64,000 nt of DNA. It comes from Heterocephalus glaber (lineage: Eukaryota; Chordata; Mammalia; Rodentia; Bathyergidae). The translations under genes were made by a program, and so were the position numbers. The notes below the pieces were generated by a model. It was given only the letters and a program-made list of their open reading frames with translations, was not told the origin of the DNA and ran no database searches. The stretch spans positions 27,400,223-27,464,222 of the forward strand of contig NW_004624751.1 of assembly GCF_000247695.1 (NCBI RefSeq), given 5' to 3'. Positions 53,530 to 63,934 of this stretch are shown piece after piece; within the stretch, counting starts at the first letter, position 1; every line of letters begins with the position of its first letter.

Positions 53530-53965
53530 CCCTTGTTAAACTCTCGTTCAAAAGCTTTATTTTTACTAATTGTTCTCCATTTCCATCACAACCCTTCTGG
53601 ATACAGTTCCACCCCGCTGGATTACTGCATCGGATTCCAGCCAGCCTCCTAGCTTTAGGTCTCTTTCCCGCTCCAGTGATTCCTACACACTGCTGCCAAA
53701 GAATGATCCCAAAACACGGCTTTCCTCAAGGCTCTGGGTTCTGAAGTCTTCATAATAATTTTTCCTTTTAAGAAGTGAATTAAATAAAGTCCAAACTCCT
53801 CTGCCTGCCTAAGAAACTTCTCCATATCCTAGGAGATTCCTCCTCCCTGCCTGGCCCCAGAGCTTCCCATCATCTGGGAGGCATCTCCCCCTGCCTTGCC
53901 TCCAAACACAACCACAGGGTTCCCGGCATTCCTCAGTGCTGCAGAAAACATGTCCCTTTAAAGTC
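53530..53965 (+). repeat. L2 LINE 3'-region fragment
   Basis: 'acagttccaccccgctggat', 'aaagaatgatcccaaaacac', 'aataaagtccaaactcctct', 'aagaaacttctccatatcct' and 'cctggccccagagcttccca', in the order of the L2 3' region. Confidence 0.82.
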
Positions 53966-53967
53966 AC

Positions 53968-54130
53968 TTCTTGCTGGCTGTGGTGGTGCAGGCCTGTAAT
54001 CCCAGCACTTGGGAGGCTGAGGCAGGAGGACTACAACAAATTTGAGGCCAGCCTGGGCTACATAGTGAGTTCAAGGCCAGCCTGAACTATATATTGAGAC
54101 CGTGTCTCAAAAAATAAAATAAATAAAGTC
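53968..54130 (+). mobile_element. B1-type SINE, long form, inserted in L2
   Basis: 'gctggctgtggtggtgcagg', 'ttgggaggctgaggcaggag', both 'ggccagcctgggctacatag' and 'ggccagcctgaactatata' blocks, AAAT tail. L2 resumes near 54285. Confidence 0.96.
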
Positions 54131-54148
54131 ACTTTTTTTTTTTAAATT

Positions 54149-54231
54149 TTCTTTTTTTGGGTACTGAAGATCGAACTCAGGACCATGCACTTGCGAGGCA
54201 GGTGCAGTGCCACTGAGCTAAATCCCCAGCA
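54149..54231 (-). mobile_element. ID SINE, antisense, inserted in L2
   Basis: T tail, 'ggtactgaagatcgaactca', 'gcacttgcgaggcaggtgca', 'cactgagctaaatccccag'. Confidence 0.93.
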
Positions 54232-54284
54232 TCACTCCTTTAGTAGTGGTTCCTGAACTGTGCTGATCCATGACAGTTCCTTTC

Positions 54285-54500
54285 TTTCAGTGTTCTCTGG
54301 TCTGTTCTACACAGTCCAGCCTTTAATTATACCTGGCCTTCTACATTCTACTAATTGTTTCCTGTAGCAGAGCTGCATCTTCTCAAATAGGTTGTAAATA
54401 ACCCGAGGGCAGGGAACACCTTGTCCACTTTTCTTCTTAACAGCCCTAGATACGTACACAGGGTGGCACTTAATTCATCCTTGTCAGTTAACTGGAAGTC
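54285..54500 (+). repeat. L2 LINE 3' end (continuation of 53530)
   Basis: 'gaggttgtaaataacc' type text: 'aggttgtaaataacccgagg', 'gcagggaacaccttgtccac', 'agatacgtacacagggtggc', 'acttaattcatcc'. It matches the L2 terminus. Confidence 0.75.
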
Positions 54501-54589
54501 CAACCTGGCAGCCTAGGAGTGAGCCCCGGTCTTGAATGTGATTGGCACATATAGCCCCAAAAGTGTGGTTACCCACACTTGTTTTGATT

Positions 54590-54762
54590 TTTGCTGTTGT
54601 TTTTTGTTTTGTTTTGTTGTTTAAGACAGGGTCTTGCTCTGTAATTCAGGCTGGCCTTGAACTCACTCTGTTGCCGAGGCTGGCCTTGAGTTCATGGCAC
54701 TCCTCCTGCCTCAGCCTCCAGAGTGCTGGGATCACAGGCCCGCGCCACCACGGCCCGCTCAC
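54590..54762 (-). mobile_element. B1-type SINE, long form, antisense
   Basis: (TTTTG)n tail, 'agacagggtcttgctctgta', 'aggctggccttgaactcact' block twice, 'cctgcctcagcctccagagt'. Confidence 0.95.
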
Positions 54763-55190
54763 ACTTGTTACACACTGAAACTAATTTACCTAAATACTCC
54801 TAAACCTTAACTAGTTCTCCACAGGTAGATCTGGGCACTGCAAATGTTGATATTCCAAATTCCAAGCCCCCAGGACTTGTGGATAAGCAGGGATGAGGGA
54901 AAAGGAAGGTCAGACTTGGTTCCTCCCTGCTCTCTCTGCAGAACTGCTCTTCCTTCTTGGGAAGTTTATGCAAATGATGTAAGAAGCCGGGAGGAGACTT
55001 AATGACTCCAGTGAAACCCAGACTGCTGTTCACCGTCTGTTTCTTCAAGGGGCAAGGGCCACCAGACTAGCCCTCTGAAATTATAAGCCCGTAGTAAAAT
55101 ACTTTGGGATCTTTGGATGAAAGGAAGCCTACAGATCCAAGACACTATTATTACTGTCATAAAGAAAAGTTCTTTGTATTTTATCAAAGG
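54763..55190. other. Unassigned DNA
   Basis: No gene or repeat is recognised. Confidence 0.4.
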
Positions 55191-55194
55191 AGCT

Positions 55195-55395
55195 CAGAGT
55201 GGTTTGCAAACATTAACTAATTAATCCTTTTTTTAAAATCCACCCTGTGAAGTAGGTAGAAGAGAGATATTATTATCCCCATTAGGCAGCCGGGAAGACT
55301 GAGACACTCAGAACTTCACTGAAGACCCAGACTCACATGTCAGAGTCAGAAATGTAACCAGGGTCCACTTCAAGCAGACCACACTAATTCTTTTA
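55195..55395 (-). repeat. MIR SINE, antisense
   Basis: 'ttattatccccattaggcag', 'ccgggaagactgagacactc', 'gtcagagtcagaaatgtaac', 'cagggtccact'. Antisense MIR order. Confidence 0.78.
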
Positions 55396-56053
55396 ATGTG
55401 TTAAAAAAAAAAAGGCGGGGGGTGATTTATGATGCATAAAAATAAACCTTGAGAAAGCCAAGAACAACTAACCTTTCAATAACCGCCATGTAATAAAACA
55501 GCAGACATAGGAGACGCATCTTGAAGTAAAGATGTGTGGGTAGAAGAGTTTAATAAACATAATGCTTTCATCAGAACTTCCCAGCAGGAACTGGGGACTC
55601 TAAGGAATCTGATATTTGATCATTGCTGTTCTAATGGTTTAAAACAAAGAGGCATAATCCACCAAGTTTTAAACAGAAACTAGTCTAACAAGTTCTATAT
55701 TTTTGAACTCTGTTTCCTTATTTTTCCTTGTTCTCAAGAACATTTTAAACGTTTATCCATGTGATGCAAATGTCACATGGAAGATATAAATATTACTCTT
55801 CAGATACTTTGTATTCTTCCTGATTCAAAGTCAGAGTTTAATATTAATGTAATTCAAAAAATTGACAAGGAACTGTGTTTCCAAGGAAACTGGTAGAGGA
55901 GGGGGAGAAAGATCCGAGCCTGTGACTTGATTAATGATTAGACATTGTCATTTTGCCACTGTCCTCATCCTCCTCAGATTTAACAGATACAGAAAGGGCT
56001 CAGAGCACCCTAGGCAGAGTCCAGGTGACTGTAGGCCAGCTTCGATATGATTT
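55396..56053. other. Unassigned AT-rich DNA
   Basis: No gene or repeat is recognised. Confidence 0.4.
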
Positions 56054-56264
56054 CACCAGGTGTGGTGGTGCAAGCCTATAGACCCAGCTAATGGAGAGGC
56101 TGAAGCAGGAAGATTGCAAGTTCAAGGCCACCCTTGACAACTTTAAGAGACTCTGTCTCAACGGAAAAGAAAACCAGCTGGGAATGTAGATCAGTTCTAG
56201 TGTCCTGTGCAAGGCGCCAGGTTTGTCACCAGTACCACACACACACACACACACACACACAAAG
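56054..56264 (+). mobile_element. B1+ID composite SINE with (CA)n tail
   Basis: B1 half ('ccaggtgtggtggtgcaagc', 'gagactctgtctcaa') and ID half ('gctgggaatgtagatcagtt', 'gtgcaaggcgccaggtttgt', 'accagtacca'), then about fourteen CA units in place of the A tail. Confidence 0.9.
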
Positions 56265-56940
56265 GTGGCACAGATCTGTACAAGAAGTCATCATCAGAAA
56301 TCAAGGTCCTATGAAATGCCCTGACACACCACTACGTGCTTTTTGGAAGGTAAATCATTATGCAACAGAATTTTCTAGCAACATTATTCAGCTTCCTTTT
56401 GAGAAGAGATTTTCAGTCATTTATTCATGGCTTACTCACTGTGTCGCTACTTAGACCTCAGTCTGTGCCTGTCACAATTCTTGTGTACTCAGAAAGAAGC
56501 ACTATAATGAAACAAAATGGCCGCCAACTTGACCAAAAAGCTTTGCTGGGCCAGTGATAGCAAACACTGAAATAAAATTGAGGACTTCAACCCTTTCACC
56601 TACCAAATAGCTATGGGCTATCTACCTTGCTCTACCCTGATAATGTTTAAAAAATCAAAACAGCACCTGCACCTGTGGAAAAAAATGTTGGCCATTTGTG
56701 GGACTAACTTATGTGAAGGCCTCAGAGACATTTATAAAATGAAGGCTGTACAAAAAAACAAAATTAAACAGAAAGAAGAAAAATTCCAAAAGATCAGTAC
56801 CAACAGATACCTCATCACCTTCAGCTGCCTGAAGCTGTCTCTCCTGGCACATCTTCTCCATTCTCCATGAGGAGAGCAAATTGTTCCAGAACATGCTTTA
56901 GCATATTAAAATGTATTTAAATCTATGAAAGGGTACTGAA
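56265..56940. other. Unassigned DNA
   Basis: No gene or repeat is recognised. Confidence 0.4.
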
Positions 56941-56955
56941 GGAATCTACTGTTTT

Positions 56956-56993
56956 TTCCAATTTTTAGTATATGTGCTGCCGAAGCAAGCATG
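56956..56993 (-). pseudogene. U6 snRNA fragment (nucleotides 1 to about 37), retroposed
   Basis: Read on the minus strand, it starts atgcttgcttcggcagcaca and continues tatactaaaaattggaa. This matches the 5' end of U6 with two differences (first base, one extra A). It is flanked by perfect 15-bp direct repeats ggaatctactgtttt (56941-56955 and 56994-57008), the mark of LINE-mediated insertion. Only the first third of U6 is present, without a long A tail. No promoter is carried, so it is not an expressed snRNA gene. Confidence 0.93.
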
Positions 56994-57008
56994 GGAATCT
57001 ACTGTTTT

Positions 57009-57640
57009 AAGCAGAATCAAATTCAAAGAAATGACATTACACTTTGAAAATAACATTTTTGTTACCATGGACTTATCTGGACTAATTTCCACTCTTTACT
57101 GATTTAAAAAAAAAAAAAAAAAAAGGAACCTATCAGGATTGAAGCATTTCTTCAAACCAAGCAACCTGTTGAACAACTCCTTAATGTGCCTATCAATCAT
57201 CTGGCGATAAGAAGGGTTTGCAGTCATAATAGCTAGTTGCTAAAATAAATATAAGTTACTATAACCAATTCAATCAACAATAGGACTCAGAGGTCAGCAA
57301 AGAAATAATCAAACAGTAAGTATGAATAAGTTGTAATTTTCCTGATTAACAAATGTTCGCCTTGTCATGTGATGTTAAGAGCTGCCCCAGGCGCTCGGGC
57401 AGTGAGCACATGTGGATTTACATAGGCAGGGCCCTGTGGCTCCAGTCACAGGCCCAGGAGTCTCCAAGTTTTGCTTCCAGAAAGCTCTTTTTTATAAAGC
57501 CATGTATTTTTAACAGAGATCAAATAAAATGTCCGTCCCACTGTTTAAAATACATTCGTGCTAGACAATTTATAAATCAGCCAATATATTAAATTTTGAT
57601 AATTTCATATTTTCCTGATTAGAATTGACTTGTTTACCAC
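57009..57640. other. Unassigned DNA with an A20 run
   Basis: An uninterrupted A run of about 20 lies at 57105-57124 without a recognisable retroposon 5' of it. The remainder is not recognised. Confidence 0.4.
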
Positions 57641-57650
57641 AGAAGAGAAG

Positions 57651-57747
57651 GGCTGGGGATTTAGCTCAGTGGCACTGTGCCTGCCTCTCAAGCACAAGGT
57701 CCTGAGTTCGATCTCCGGTACCAAAACAAAAAAAAAACCAAACCCAT
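57651..57747 (+). mobile_element. ID SINE with target duplication
   Basis: A box 'gctggggatttagctcagtg', B box 'gagttcgatctcc', A-rich tail with a CCAAACCC end. Flanks share 'agaagagaag' (57641-57650 and 57748-57757). Confidence 0.95.
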
Positions 57748-57892
57748 AGAAGAGAAGGAAGTTTGCATCCTGAGCCGGCATTTGCACAGCTTTCCAGCTG
57801 TCCCCAAATGACCACGTTGGCCAAGGAGCTGGTGGCTCAAGGTGGAAAGCTGGTCCTGGCCAACCTCTCTCTATATATATATTTTTTTTCTT

Positions 57893-58072
57893 TTTTTTTT
57901 GCAGTACTGGGGATTGGACCCAGGGTCCTCACATCGAACAACATTCCAACCATTTTGTATGTTTTATTTTGAGACAGGGTCTCACCAAGTTAATAAGCTG
58001 CCTAGGCAGGGCTCCAACCTGTGATCCACCTGCCTCAGCCTCCCAGCGTGCCGAGATCACAGGCCTGGCCAA
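57893..58072 (-). mobile_element. B1+ID composite SINE, antisense
   Basis: ID half ('gcagtactggggattggacc', 'cagggtcctcacatcg') and B1 half ('ttttgagacagggtctcacc', 'cctgcctcagcctcccagcg'). Confidence 0.9.
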
Positions 58073-58429
58073 TCAGCCATCTGGAGTTAAGTATTATACA
58101 GCTACATAGCCTCTACCACCAGATGTGAAACGGCTGCTGTTTATTTATTTATGTTAATACAATGAATTCTGGCCTTGATCTAAGGAATTGTGTCCCTTAA
58201 TTATAATAATCAGGGGCCTTCTGAGCTCAGCTCAGCGCATGTTTGCACCCTGACCAAAATGTAAGATCTAGGTTTCTCCTTGCACCTAATTCCTCCTCTC
58301 CATCCCTGCCCTCTCTTGCCTATCCCAGAGGTTGGTACCAGCAGTAAACAGAGTACTAAATAAAACTGAGCCATAGGGTAAAAGTTTTGAATGAAGACAG
58401 TGGAATTAACAAAAGCAAAATATTACAGA
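58073..58429. other. Unassigned DNA
   Basis: No gene or repeat is recognised. Confidence 0.4.
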
Positions 58430-58583
58430 GCCAGACGTGGTGGCACACATCTGTAGTCCCAGCACTTGGGAGGCTGAAGCAGGAGGATCGTAGTGAGTTT
58501 GAGGATAGCTTGTACTATGTAGTGAGTTCAAGGTCAGTCTGAACTACATAGTGAGACACTCTCTCTCAAAAAAAACAATAATT
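58430..58583 (+). mobile_element. B1-type SINE, long form
   Basis: 'gccagacgtggtggcacaca', 'acttgggaggctgaagcagg', duplicated 'actatgtagtgagttcaagg' block, 'gagacactctctctc'. Confidence 0.95.
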
Positions 58584-58689
58584 ACAGAGGCAAATACAGT
58601 AAGTATGTGAACTAAAGCATCAGTGATGAATCGGGGAGAATAATTTGTTTCTTTAATTCAGACACGTACCTCCATGTGGATCCCAAATT

Positions 58690-58830
58690 CTGGGACTATT
58701 TTAGTAGGGAAGTTGAGGGACAGAGTCTCATTCCTAGTCCAGGGTGGCTTGGAAGTTGCTACATAGACCAGGCTGGCCACAAACATAGGATCTTCCTGCC
58801 TCAGCCTCTTGAGCAATGGGATTAAAACTT
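58690..58830 (-). mobile_element. B1-type SINE, antisense, old
   Basis: 'gagggacagagtctcattcc', 'tacatagaccaggctggcca', 'cttcctgcctcagcctcttg', 'agcaatgggatt'. Confidence 0.82.
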
Positions 58831-59640
58831 ATTAGTTAGTTGGTTTAGCCTTTTCCTGGCCATGATTTGGAAGATTTCAAGCACCGAATAAAAGAAAGAA
58901 TGGCGTGAAGACATGGGACAAACGACAGTGACGGCCACGCATGGGTGCCTCCTGAGGCCACACTGGAGGCTGAGATGACAGAAGACAGACCCATCTTCTT
59001 TCTCCTGCAGCATTTGCTCATTTTAAGTAGCTAAGAGTGCTTGGGACTAAAGTCTCAGAAATACAGGGAAATGAAAAATTTGCCACATGGCATTGATAAA
59101 GGAAGCAGCTGACACAAGATGACTGTTAAATGCCTAGCTATGAAAGCATCAATGTCATTAGACAGTCAGGCTCTTCTCTGGAAACTAGATGTTAATAGGT
59201 TTTTGATTGTCACCTTTCTTCTTGTTTCTTTATTACTCAGTCATGGAGGGATTCATTTTCAAAAGGATTTGGTTAAACTTCCCCCTCAAAATCCAATTTG
59301 CAAATACACCTGCAGCTGGATTTCCAACGCAGTCCCAGGCGCTATCTAAGCATGTAAAGGACTCCAAGCGTGCATCTGCCTGGGGCAACCCGGCCAGCCA
59401 CAGCCCTGTGACCCACCCTGCAGCAGGGAGAGACCTGCTTCCACTCCAAGGTCACTGGATCTAAACGCTGGGCCTGAACTCTGGAATTCAGATCAGTCTG
59501 GAAGATTTGTTCCTGATCCTTGGAGAAAATGATCTTCTGAAATAACACAGGATTATCAAATTAATTGTTTATAAACTGAAGATATGCATTATAAATGAGA
59601 TGAACTGTGTGTGCAGTTATGCCTTGCATTGTCAACAAAG
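58831..59640. other. Unassigned DNA
   Basis: No gene or repeat is recognised. Short frames only. Confidence 0.4.
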
Positions 59641-59728
59641 TTTTTTTATTTTTCAGTGCCAGGGATGGAACCAATAGTCTCATAGGTGGTCGGCAAGTGC
59701 TCTACCACTGAGCTGCACCCCAGCTTCG
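59641..59728 (-). mobile_element. ID-type SINE, antisense, older variant
   Basis: 'cagtgccagggatggaacca', 'ggtcggcaagtgctctacca', 'ctgagctgcacccc'. Confidence 0.85.
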
Positions 59729-59907
59729 AAATACCTAGCATCTGAGCAGAAAGCAGGAAAAGAAGGGTGAATTATAAAATATCTATTAATAACTAAATCT
59801 GGGTGGCACAGATTCAACCTAGTTGTTAGAAATGAAAAGCTATATAAAACAACAGGATTCTATTGCAAGAGTCTTAGAGGGAAGAATAAGACCTTTAAAA
59901 TTTTTAT
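59729..59907. other. Unassigned DNA
   Basis: No gene or repeat is recognised in this short gap. Confidence 0.4.
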
Positions 59908-60035
59908 GAGTTGGGTATGGTGGGGCACACCTGTAATCCGAGAACTGGGGAGGCTGAGGCAGGAGGATCACTGTAAGTTGTAGGCCAGCCTGGATATACT
60001 GTATAGTGAGGGCCTGTTTCATAAAACCAAAAAGA
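59908..60035 (+). mobile_element. B1-type SINE
   Basis: 'gttgggtatggtggggcaca', 'cctgtaatccgagaactggg', 'gaggctgaggcaggaggatc', 'tagtgagggcctgtttc'. Confidence 0.93.
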
Positions 60036-60116
60036 TGAAGAAGAAAAAGGAGGAGGAGGAGGAGGAAGAGGAGGAAGAGGAGGAGGAGGAGGAGGAGAAG
60101 GAGATGGAGGAGGATT
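60036..60116 (+). repeat. (GGA)n microsatellite
   Basis: About 25 GGA/GAA units follow the B1 tail and give a run of glutamates in one frame. It is SINE-tail derived, not a gene. Confidence 0.95.
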
Positions 60117-60446
60117 TTTTTTTTCTTTCTCAGATATTAATTAGTTCTTTCTTCCTTTCTCTGCACCATCCCCACCCTGGTAGCGCACTGGGGCACTTTC
60201 CAACTGTTCTCACTATTCCTTCCCTCCAGTCCACCCTGGGATGTCTTACAGTCTCCATTCATGGGGCTGCAGTTCGCCATCGAAGCAAGAACACCTTTGG
60301 TCCACAGCATCCACAACAGCTTTGCAATTCTAGGTGCCGGTGAGGGAGAGATGAAGGCAAAGTGTCATATTTGTCATACCATCTCGAAGAGAACTACTTG
60401 CTGCCTTTACAGAACACAGAAGAATGTGGGTGATTTTTAAAAAGAA
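60117..60446. other. Unassigned DNA
   Basis: No gene or repeat is recognised. Confidence 0.4.
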
Positions 60447-60556
60447 TGGAGCCAGGCATGGCGGCACAGGCTTGTAATCCCTGCATTCAGCAGGCTGAGG
60501 CAGGAAGATCGTCCAGCCATCCTGGGCTACATAGAGGAGCCAGCCTCAATCAGTTA
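60447..60556 (+). mobile_element. B1-type SINE
   Basis: 'gagccaggcatggcggcaca', 'cttgtaatccctgcattcag', 'caggctgaggcaggaagatc', 'ggctacatagaggagcc'. Ends without a clear A tail. Confidence 0.88.
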
Positions 60557-60568
60557 GTCAATAAGAAG

Positions 60569-60686
60569 GGAGCCAGGCATGGTGGTACATGCCTATAATC
60601 ACAGCACTGAAGGCTGAGGCAGGAAGATGAGGAATGAAGCCAGCCTGGGTTATATAGGGAGCCTCTCTCGAGAAACAGAGAGCGCA

Positions 60687-60689
<3 letters not shown>
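60569..60689 (+). mobile_element. B1-type SINE, tandem neighbour of the previous copy
   Basis: 'gagccaggcatggtggtaca', 'ctgaaggctgaggcaggaag', 'gccagcctgggttatatagg', 'gcctctctcgagaaac'. Confidence 0.9.

Positions 60690-60727
<38 letters not shown>
60690..60727. repeat. (CA)n microsatellite
   Basis: About eighteen CA units at the tail of a B1. Confidence 0.95.
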
Positions 60728-60730
<3 letters not shown>

Positions 60731-61014
60731 AAGAGATGATGGGAAAGAAAAATGTGAAAACTTTTCATTTTAGTTGTAGGAAATTTTTTAAGAGATGTTC
60801 ATCCCCATGTTTTGTCGCATATAAGCAATTGTATCTGTAACTTATTTATTTTTTATTTTAATTGTAAGACTATGGGTCTCGGTGATATAACTCAATACAT
60901 ATATACACTGTGTAATGATCAAAGTAGTTAATACTTCTCTCCTTAAACCTTTTAAAATTTTGATTGATACATAATAGTTGTATATATTTATTTCAGTGCA
61001 ATACAATATTTCTT
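60728..61014. other. Unassigned AT-rich DNA
   Basis: No gene or repeat is recognised. Confidence 0.4.
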
Positions 61015-61075
61015 TCTTTTTTTGTGGTAGTATTGGGAATTGGACTATGGGGTGCTATATCCCAGCCCTTTTTAT
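61015..61075 (-). mobile_element. ID-type SINE fragment, antisense
   Basis: T-rich tail, 'gtagtattgggaattggact', 'atatcccagcccttttt'. Truncated in the middle. Confidence 0.65.
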
Positions 61076-61214
61076 ATTTTTTCTTCCAAAGTATTTTTAA
61101 AATATCGTTTCTTTATCATACCCTTCATAACCGCTTCTTGATAACATCTGGTTTGGTCTAGGTATTTCTAGAAAACTGATAGCTTGCATAGCAGTATTCC
61201 AGTTATCACTTTTT

Positions 61215-61428
61215 TCTTCCTCTTCCTGAGTTCCTGGGGTTGGAACCCCACATACCTGAGGCAAGTGCTCTGTCACTGAGCTGCCTGCCCAGGCCCTTAT
61301 TTATGTGGGTGTGGATTTAAGCCAATCTCACAAAACTGCCCAGGCTGGGTCTCAAACTCACGACCCTCCTGGCTCACTTTCTCCAGTAGCTGACATTACA
61401 GGTGTGTGCCCCTGCATCCAGGCAAACA
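61215..61428 (-). mobile_element. B1+ID composite SINE, antisense
   Basis: ID half ('ttcctggggttggaacccca', 'gcaagtgctctgtcactgag') and B1 half ('aactgcccaggctgggtctc', 'gctgacattacaggtgtgtg'). Confidence 0.88.
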
Positions 61429-61589
61429 CTTAAATTTAACAATTCTAAAAATACCTGGTTGTGGTTACATTCTTGCTTAGCTCGTGTATTTTTAATTTTA
61501 TGTTTTAAAAAAATTATAAGGGATCCCCAAACCCTTGGACCATTGCAGATGGCTGGAATATTTTCGAATGTCCACACGTCACTCCTGGA

Positions 61590-61720
61590 CTGCCTCTATT
61601 GTTAGACTTATCACTGTCCATTGTGGATCTGTTTATCCCACTAGATTTAGAGCCTTTTGAGGGCAAGATGGGGCTTAGCCTAGATCAGGCTCCCAGTGGA
61701 TTACTCCTGAAAATTCAGGG
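61590..61720 (+). repeat. L2 LINE 3' terminus, diverged
   Basis: 'ccactagatttagagccttt', 'tgagggcaagatggggctta'. Resembles the L2 'tagactgtgagctccttgagggcaggga' region. Confidence 0.5.
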
Positions 61721-62317
61721 AGTACATGCGCTTCTTTGTGTGAAAGAGCAATGAAAGATTCTTTCCCACATTCCTGCTCCCCTGCTCCTTGATCTCCACG
61801 CCCAATCTGATCTCCCTTCAGCCCCCAGCTTTGTCTCCCTCTGGCTTTTTCTCCTGACTCCCCATCTGCACGAACCCTGCTGGGGCAGAAACCCTCCCAG
61901 AGAGTCTGGCTGTTCACAGCCTTTCTGAGCACTACTAATCTTAGTGTCATTGCTTGTCCTGTAGCTATCTAAGGTAATCTTCCAATTCCGCATGTTCCAC
62001 TAAATGACCTCTAAGATTCCTAACAATTCCAGGATTGTAAGATAAAAAGAATTCAGGTTTGTTTATTCGCTTGGAAATTCCTGCTCCTGATACCAATGAA
62101 ATAGTAATCCTAAAGTCAGCCTGTGATTTAGCCACAAAAGGCACTAAGAAAATGTAGACTCCAGATAGTCAAATGGCCTGGATAACCCTGCAGGGCATAG
62201 CAGACTCAGTCTGTGTCCCTCACCTCCGCCTCACCGGCCCAAGGTCTGACTTGTCCTCTGCTGTCCTTCTGCTGGCTGTCAATTACACTGTGACTTCTGA
62301 CTACGCATCTGGGTGTC
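61721..62317. other. Unassigned DNA
   Basis: No gene or repeat is recognised. Overlapping minus-strand frames near 61675-61993 show no domain. Confidence 0.4.
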
Positions 62318-62475
62318 AGAATTGCTCCAGACACTTGCTAAGATGCAAATTCCAGGCCTTCCTGCTGTCTTCCTGGACCCCGAAACGCCCCAGATTCTAA
62401 GTCAGTGAGGCTGAAATTGTGCCTGGAAGTAGACAGTTCCCCTCATGGTGACGCCCAGCCAGGCTGAGAACTGAG
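62318..62475 (+). repeat. MER20/MER5-type hAT MITE, diverged
   Basis: 'gtgtcagaattgctccagac', 'acttgctaagatgcaaattc', 'cccagattctaagtcagtga', 'cagccaggctgagaactgag'. Colinear with hAT-Charlie MITEs of the MER20 group. The exact family is not resolved. Confidence 0.6.
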
Positions 62476-62796
62476 GGCCTAGGCCACATTCATTCAAAAA
62501 GCCAAGACCTTTCCTCCTACCATCTGCCAGCCCATGGCATGAGGCAGTTAGCAGCTTTAACTCTTGGCTACAAAATTCGAGTGGTTTTCATAGGATGGTT
62601 AAAGGCAACTGTGAAAAACAGGGAGTTGAGCCCCCTGGGAAAATCTAAACTTAAAATATATATATAATATGATTTGGTGACAACAAGAGGCCCCTAAGGG
62701 CTGGAGAAAGGGCACCGTGATAGGGAAGCCCAGAAACACTGGCTCTGTCTGAATGAAAAGGACAGCATGACAGGGGGTAAGAACCTGGGCACATGA
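62476..62796. other. Unassigned DNA
   Basis: No gene or repeat is recognised. A (TA)n stretch lies at about 62657-62670. Confidence 0.4.
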
Positions 62797-62932
62797 GCCA
62801 CCATAGTGGTGCACACCTGTAATCCCAGCACTCAAGAGCCTGAGGCAGGTTCGAGGCCAGCCCGGGCTATCTGGTGAGTTCAAGGCCAGCCTGAACTACA
62901 TAAAGAGACTCTCTCTAAAAAAAAAAAAGTGG
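62797..62932 (+). mobile_element. B1-type SINE, long form
   Basis: 'gagccaccatagtggtgcac', 'cctgtaatcccagcactcaa', 'ggtgagttcaaggccagcct', 'gaactacataaagagac', A tail. About 15 bp of the middle is missing. Confidence 0.93.
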
Positions 62933-62975
62933 GTGCAGTTACAGCGCAGCCATTGAATCAAACATGCCAAAACTG

Positions 62976-63100
62976 CAGCCAGGCATTGGTGCCACATGCC
63001 TGTAATCCCAGCACTCAAGAGGCTGAGGCAGGAAGATCGCCTCCAGTTTGAGGCCAGCCTGGGCTACATAGTGAAATCCTGTCAAAAAATAAAAAATGGA
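62976..63100 (+). mobile_element. B1-type SINE
   Basis: 'gccaggcattggtgccacat', 'gcctgtaatcccagcactca', 'gaggctgaggcaggaagatc', 'gaggccagcctgggctacat', A-rich tail. Confidence 0.95.
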
Positions 63101-63445
63101 AAAATATATGAGTAATAAGTACTAGAATTGTCATAATGAAATAATCACTTACTGTTCATACACCAGTGTGTAGGGTATACAAAAGGACAGGCCTAGGCTG
63201 CCTGGGGTAGGGTTGGAGGATATCTGGGAAGTCTTCCAGGAAGGCAATTTTAGACCTGAAATCAAAGCATGAGGTGAAAATTTCCAGCAAAGAGACAGTA
63301 AAACATGGTGTGGGAGACAACACAGCAAGTCCTGCAGTGGGGATTCAGGGTGGGGATTTGGTATCACAGGCCTCGGAGCAGGAGAGAGAGAGAACCTTAC
63401 AGGGTGCGGCAGAGCCAGCAACAGGAAAACTTGAAAGCTTAGGTG
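63101..63445 (+). repeat. Ancient mammalian interspersed repeat fragment
   Basis: 'gggaagtcttccaggaaggc', 'agacctgaaatcaaagcatg' resembles the 'cttccaggaaggc...gaagacctgaaggatgag' stretch of the same consensus as 12000-12450. Confidence 0.45.
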
Positions 63446-63934
63446 CTTCAGTCAGCTTGGGTGTCCCTCCTTCAAAATACGTGGGGCTAGAGGTGTTTCC
63501 GCTTGTGGTTTTCTGATTTTTGAATATTTGCATTTGTATGATGAGATATCTTGAGGAGAGGCTCAATTCTAAAAATGAAATTTCCACACATTACTCATAT
63601 ACCATATACACATAGCCTGAAGGTAACTTTAAACAATATTTCTAGTAATTGTGTACATGAAACAAAGCTTCGTGGTGTGGAAGTTTCCATTCATGGCTCC
63701 GTGTTGGTACTCCCCGTTTCCGGTTTTGGGTTTTCAGATTAGAAACGCTCAGCCTGCACTGGGGATCGGGAGACACTGGAGGTGTGCATGGAGAGAATTA
63801 GAAAGGTCACCTCTGGCAATGTGGGTGCTATACTGAGGACCAGGTCTGCAGGGGGTGAGAAGGCAAGGGAGGGAGAGCAAGGGGTACCAGCCTGGCCAGA
63901 CCCAAAGAGGGTTTTGCTCCAGCCACCATCATAT
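63446..63934. other. Unassigned DNA
   Basis: No gene or repeat is recognised. Confidence 0.4.

Noticed and set aside
60035..60343. Frame with a glutamate-rich start
   Set aside because: The glutamate run is a (GGA)n microsatellite grown from a B1 tail.
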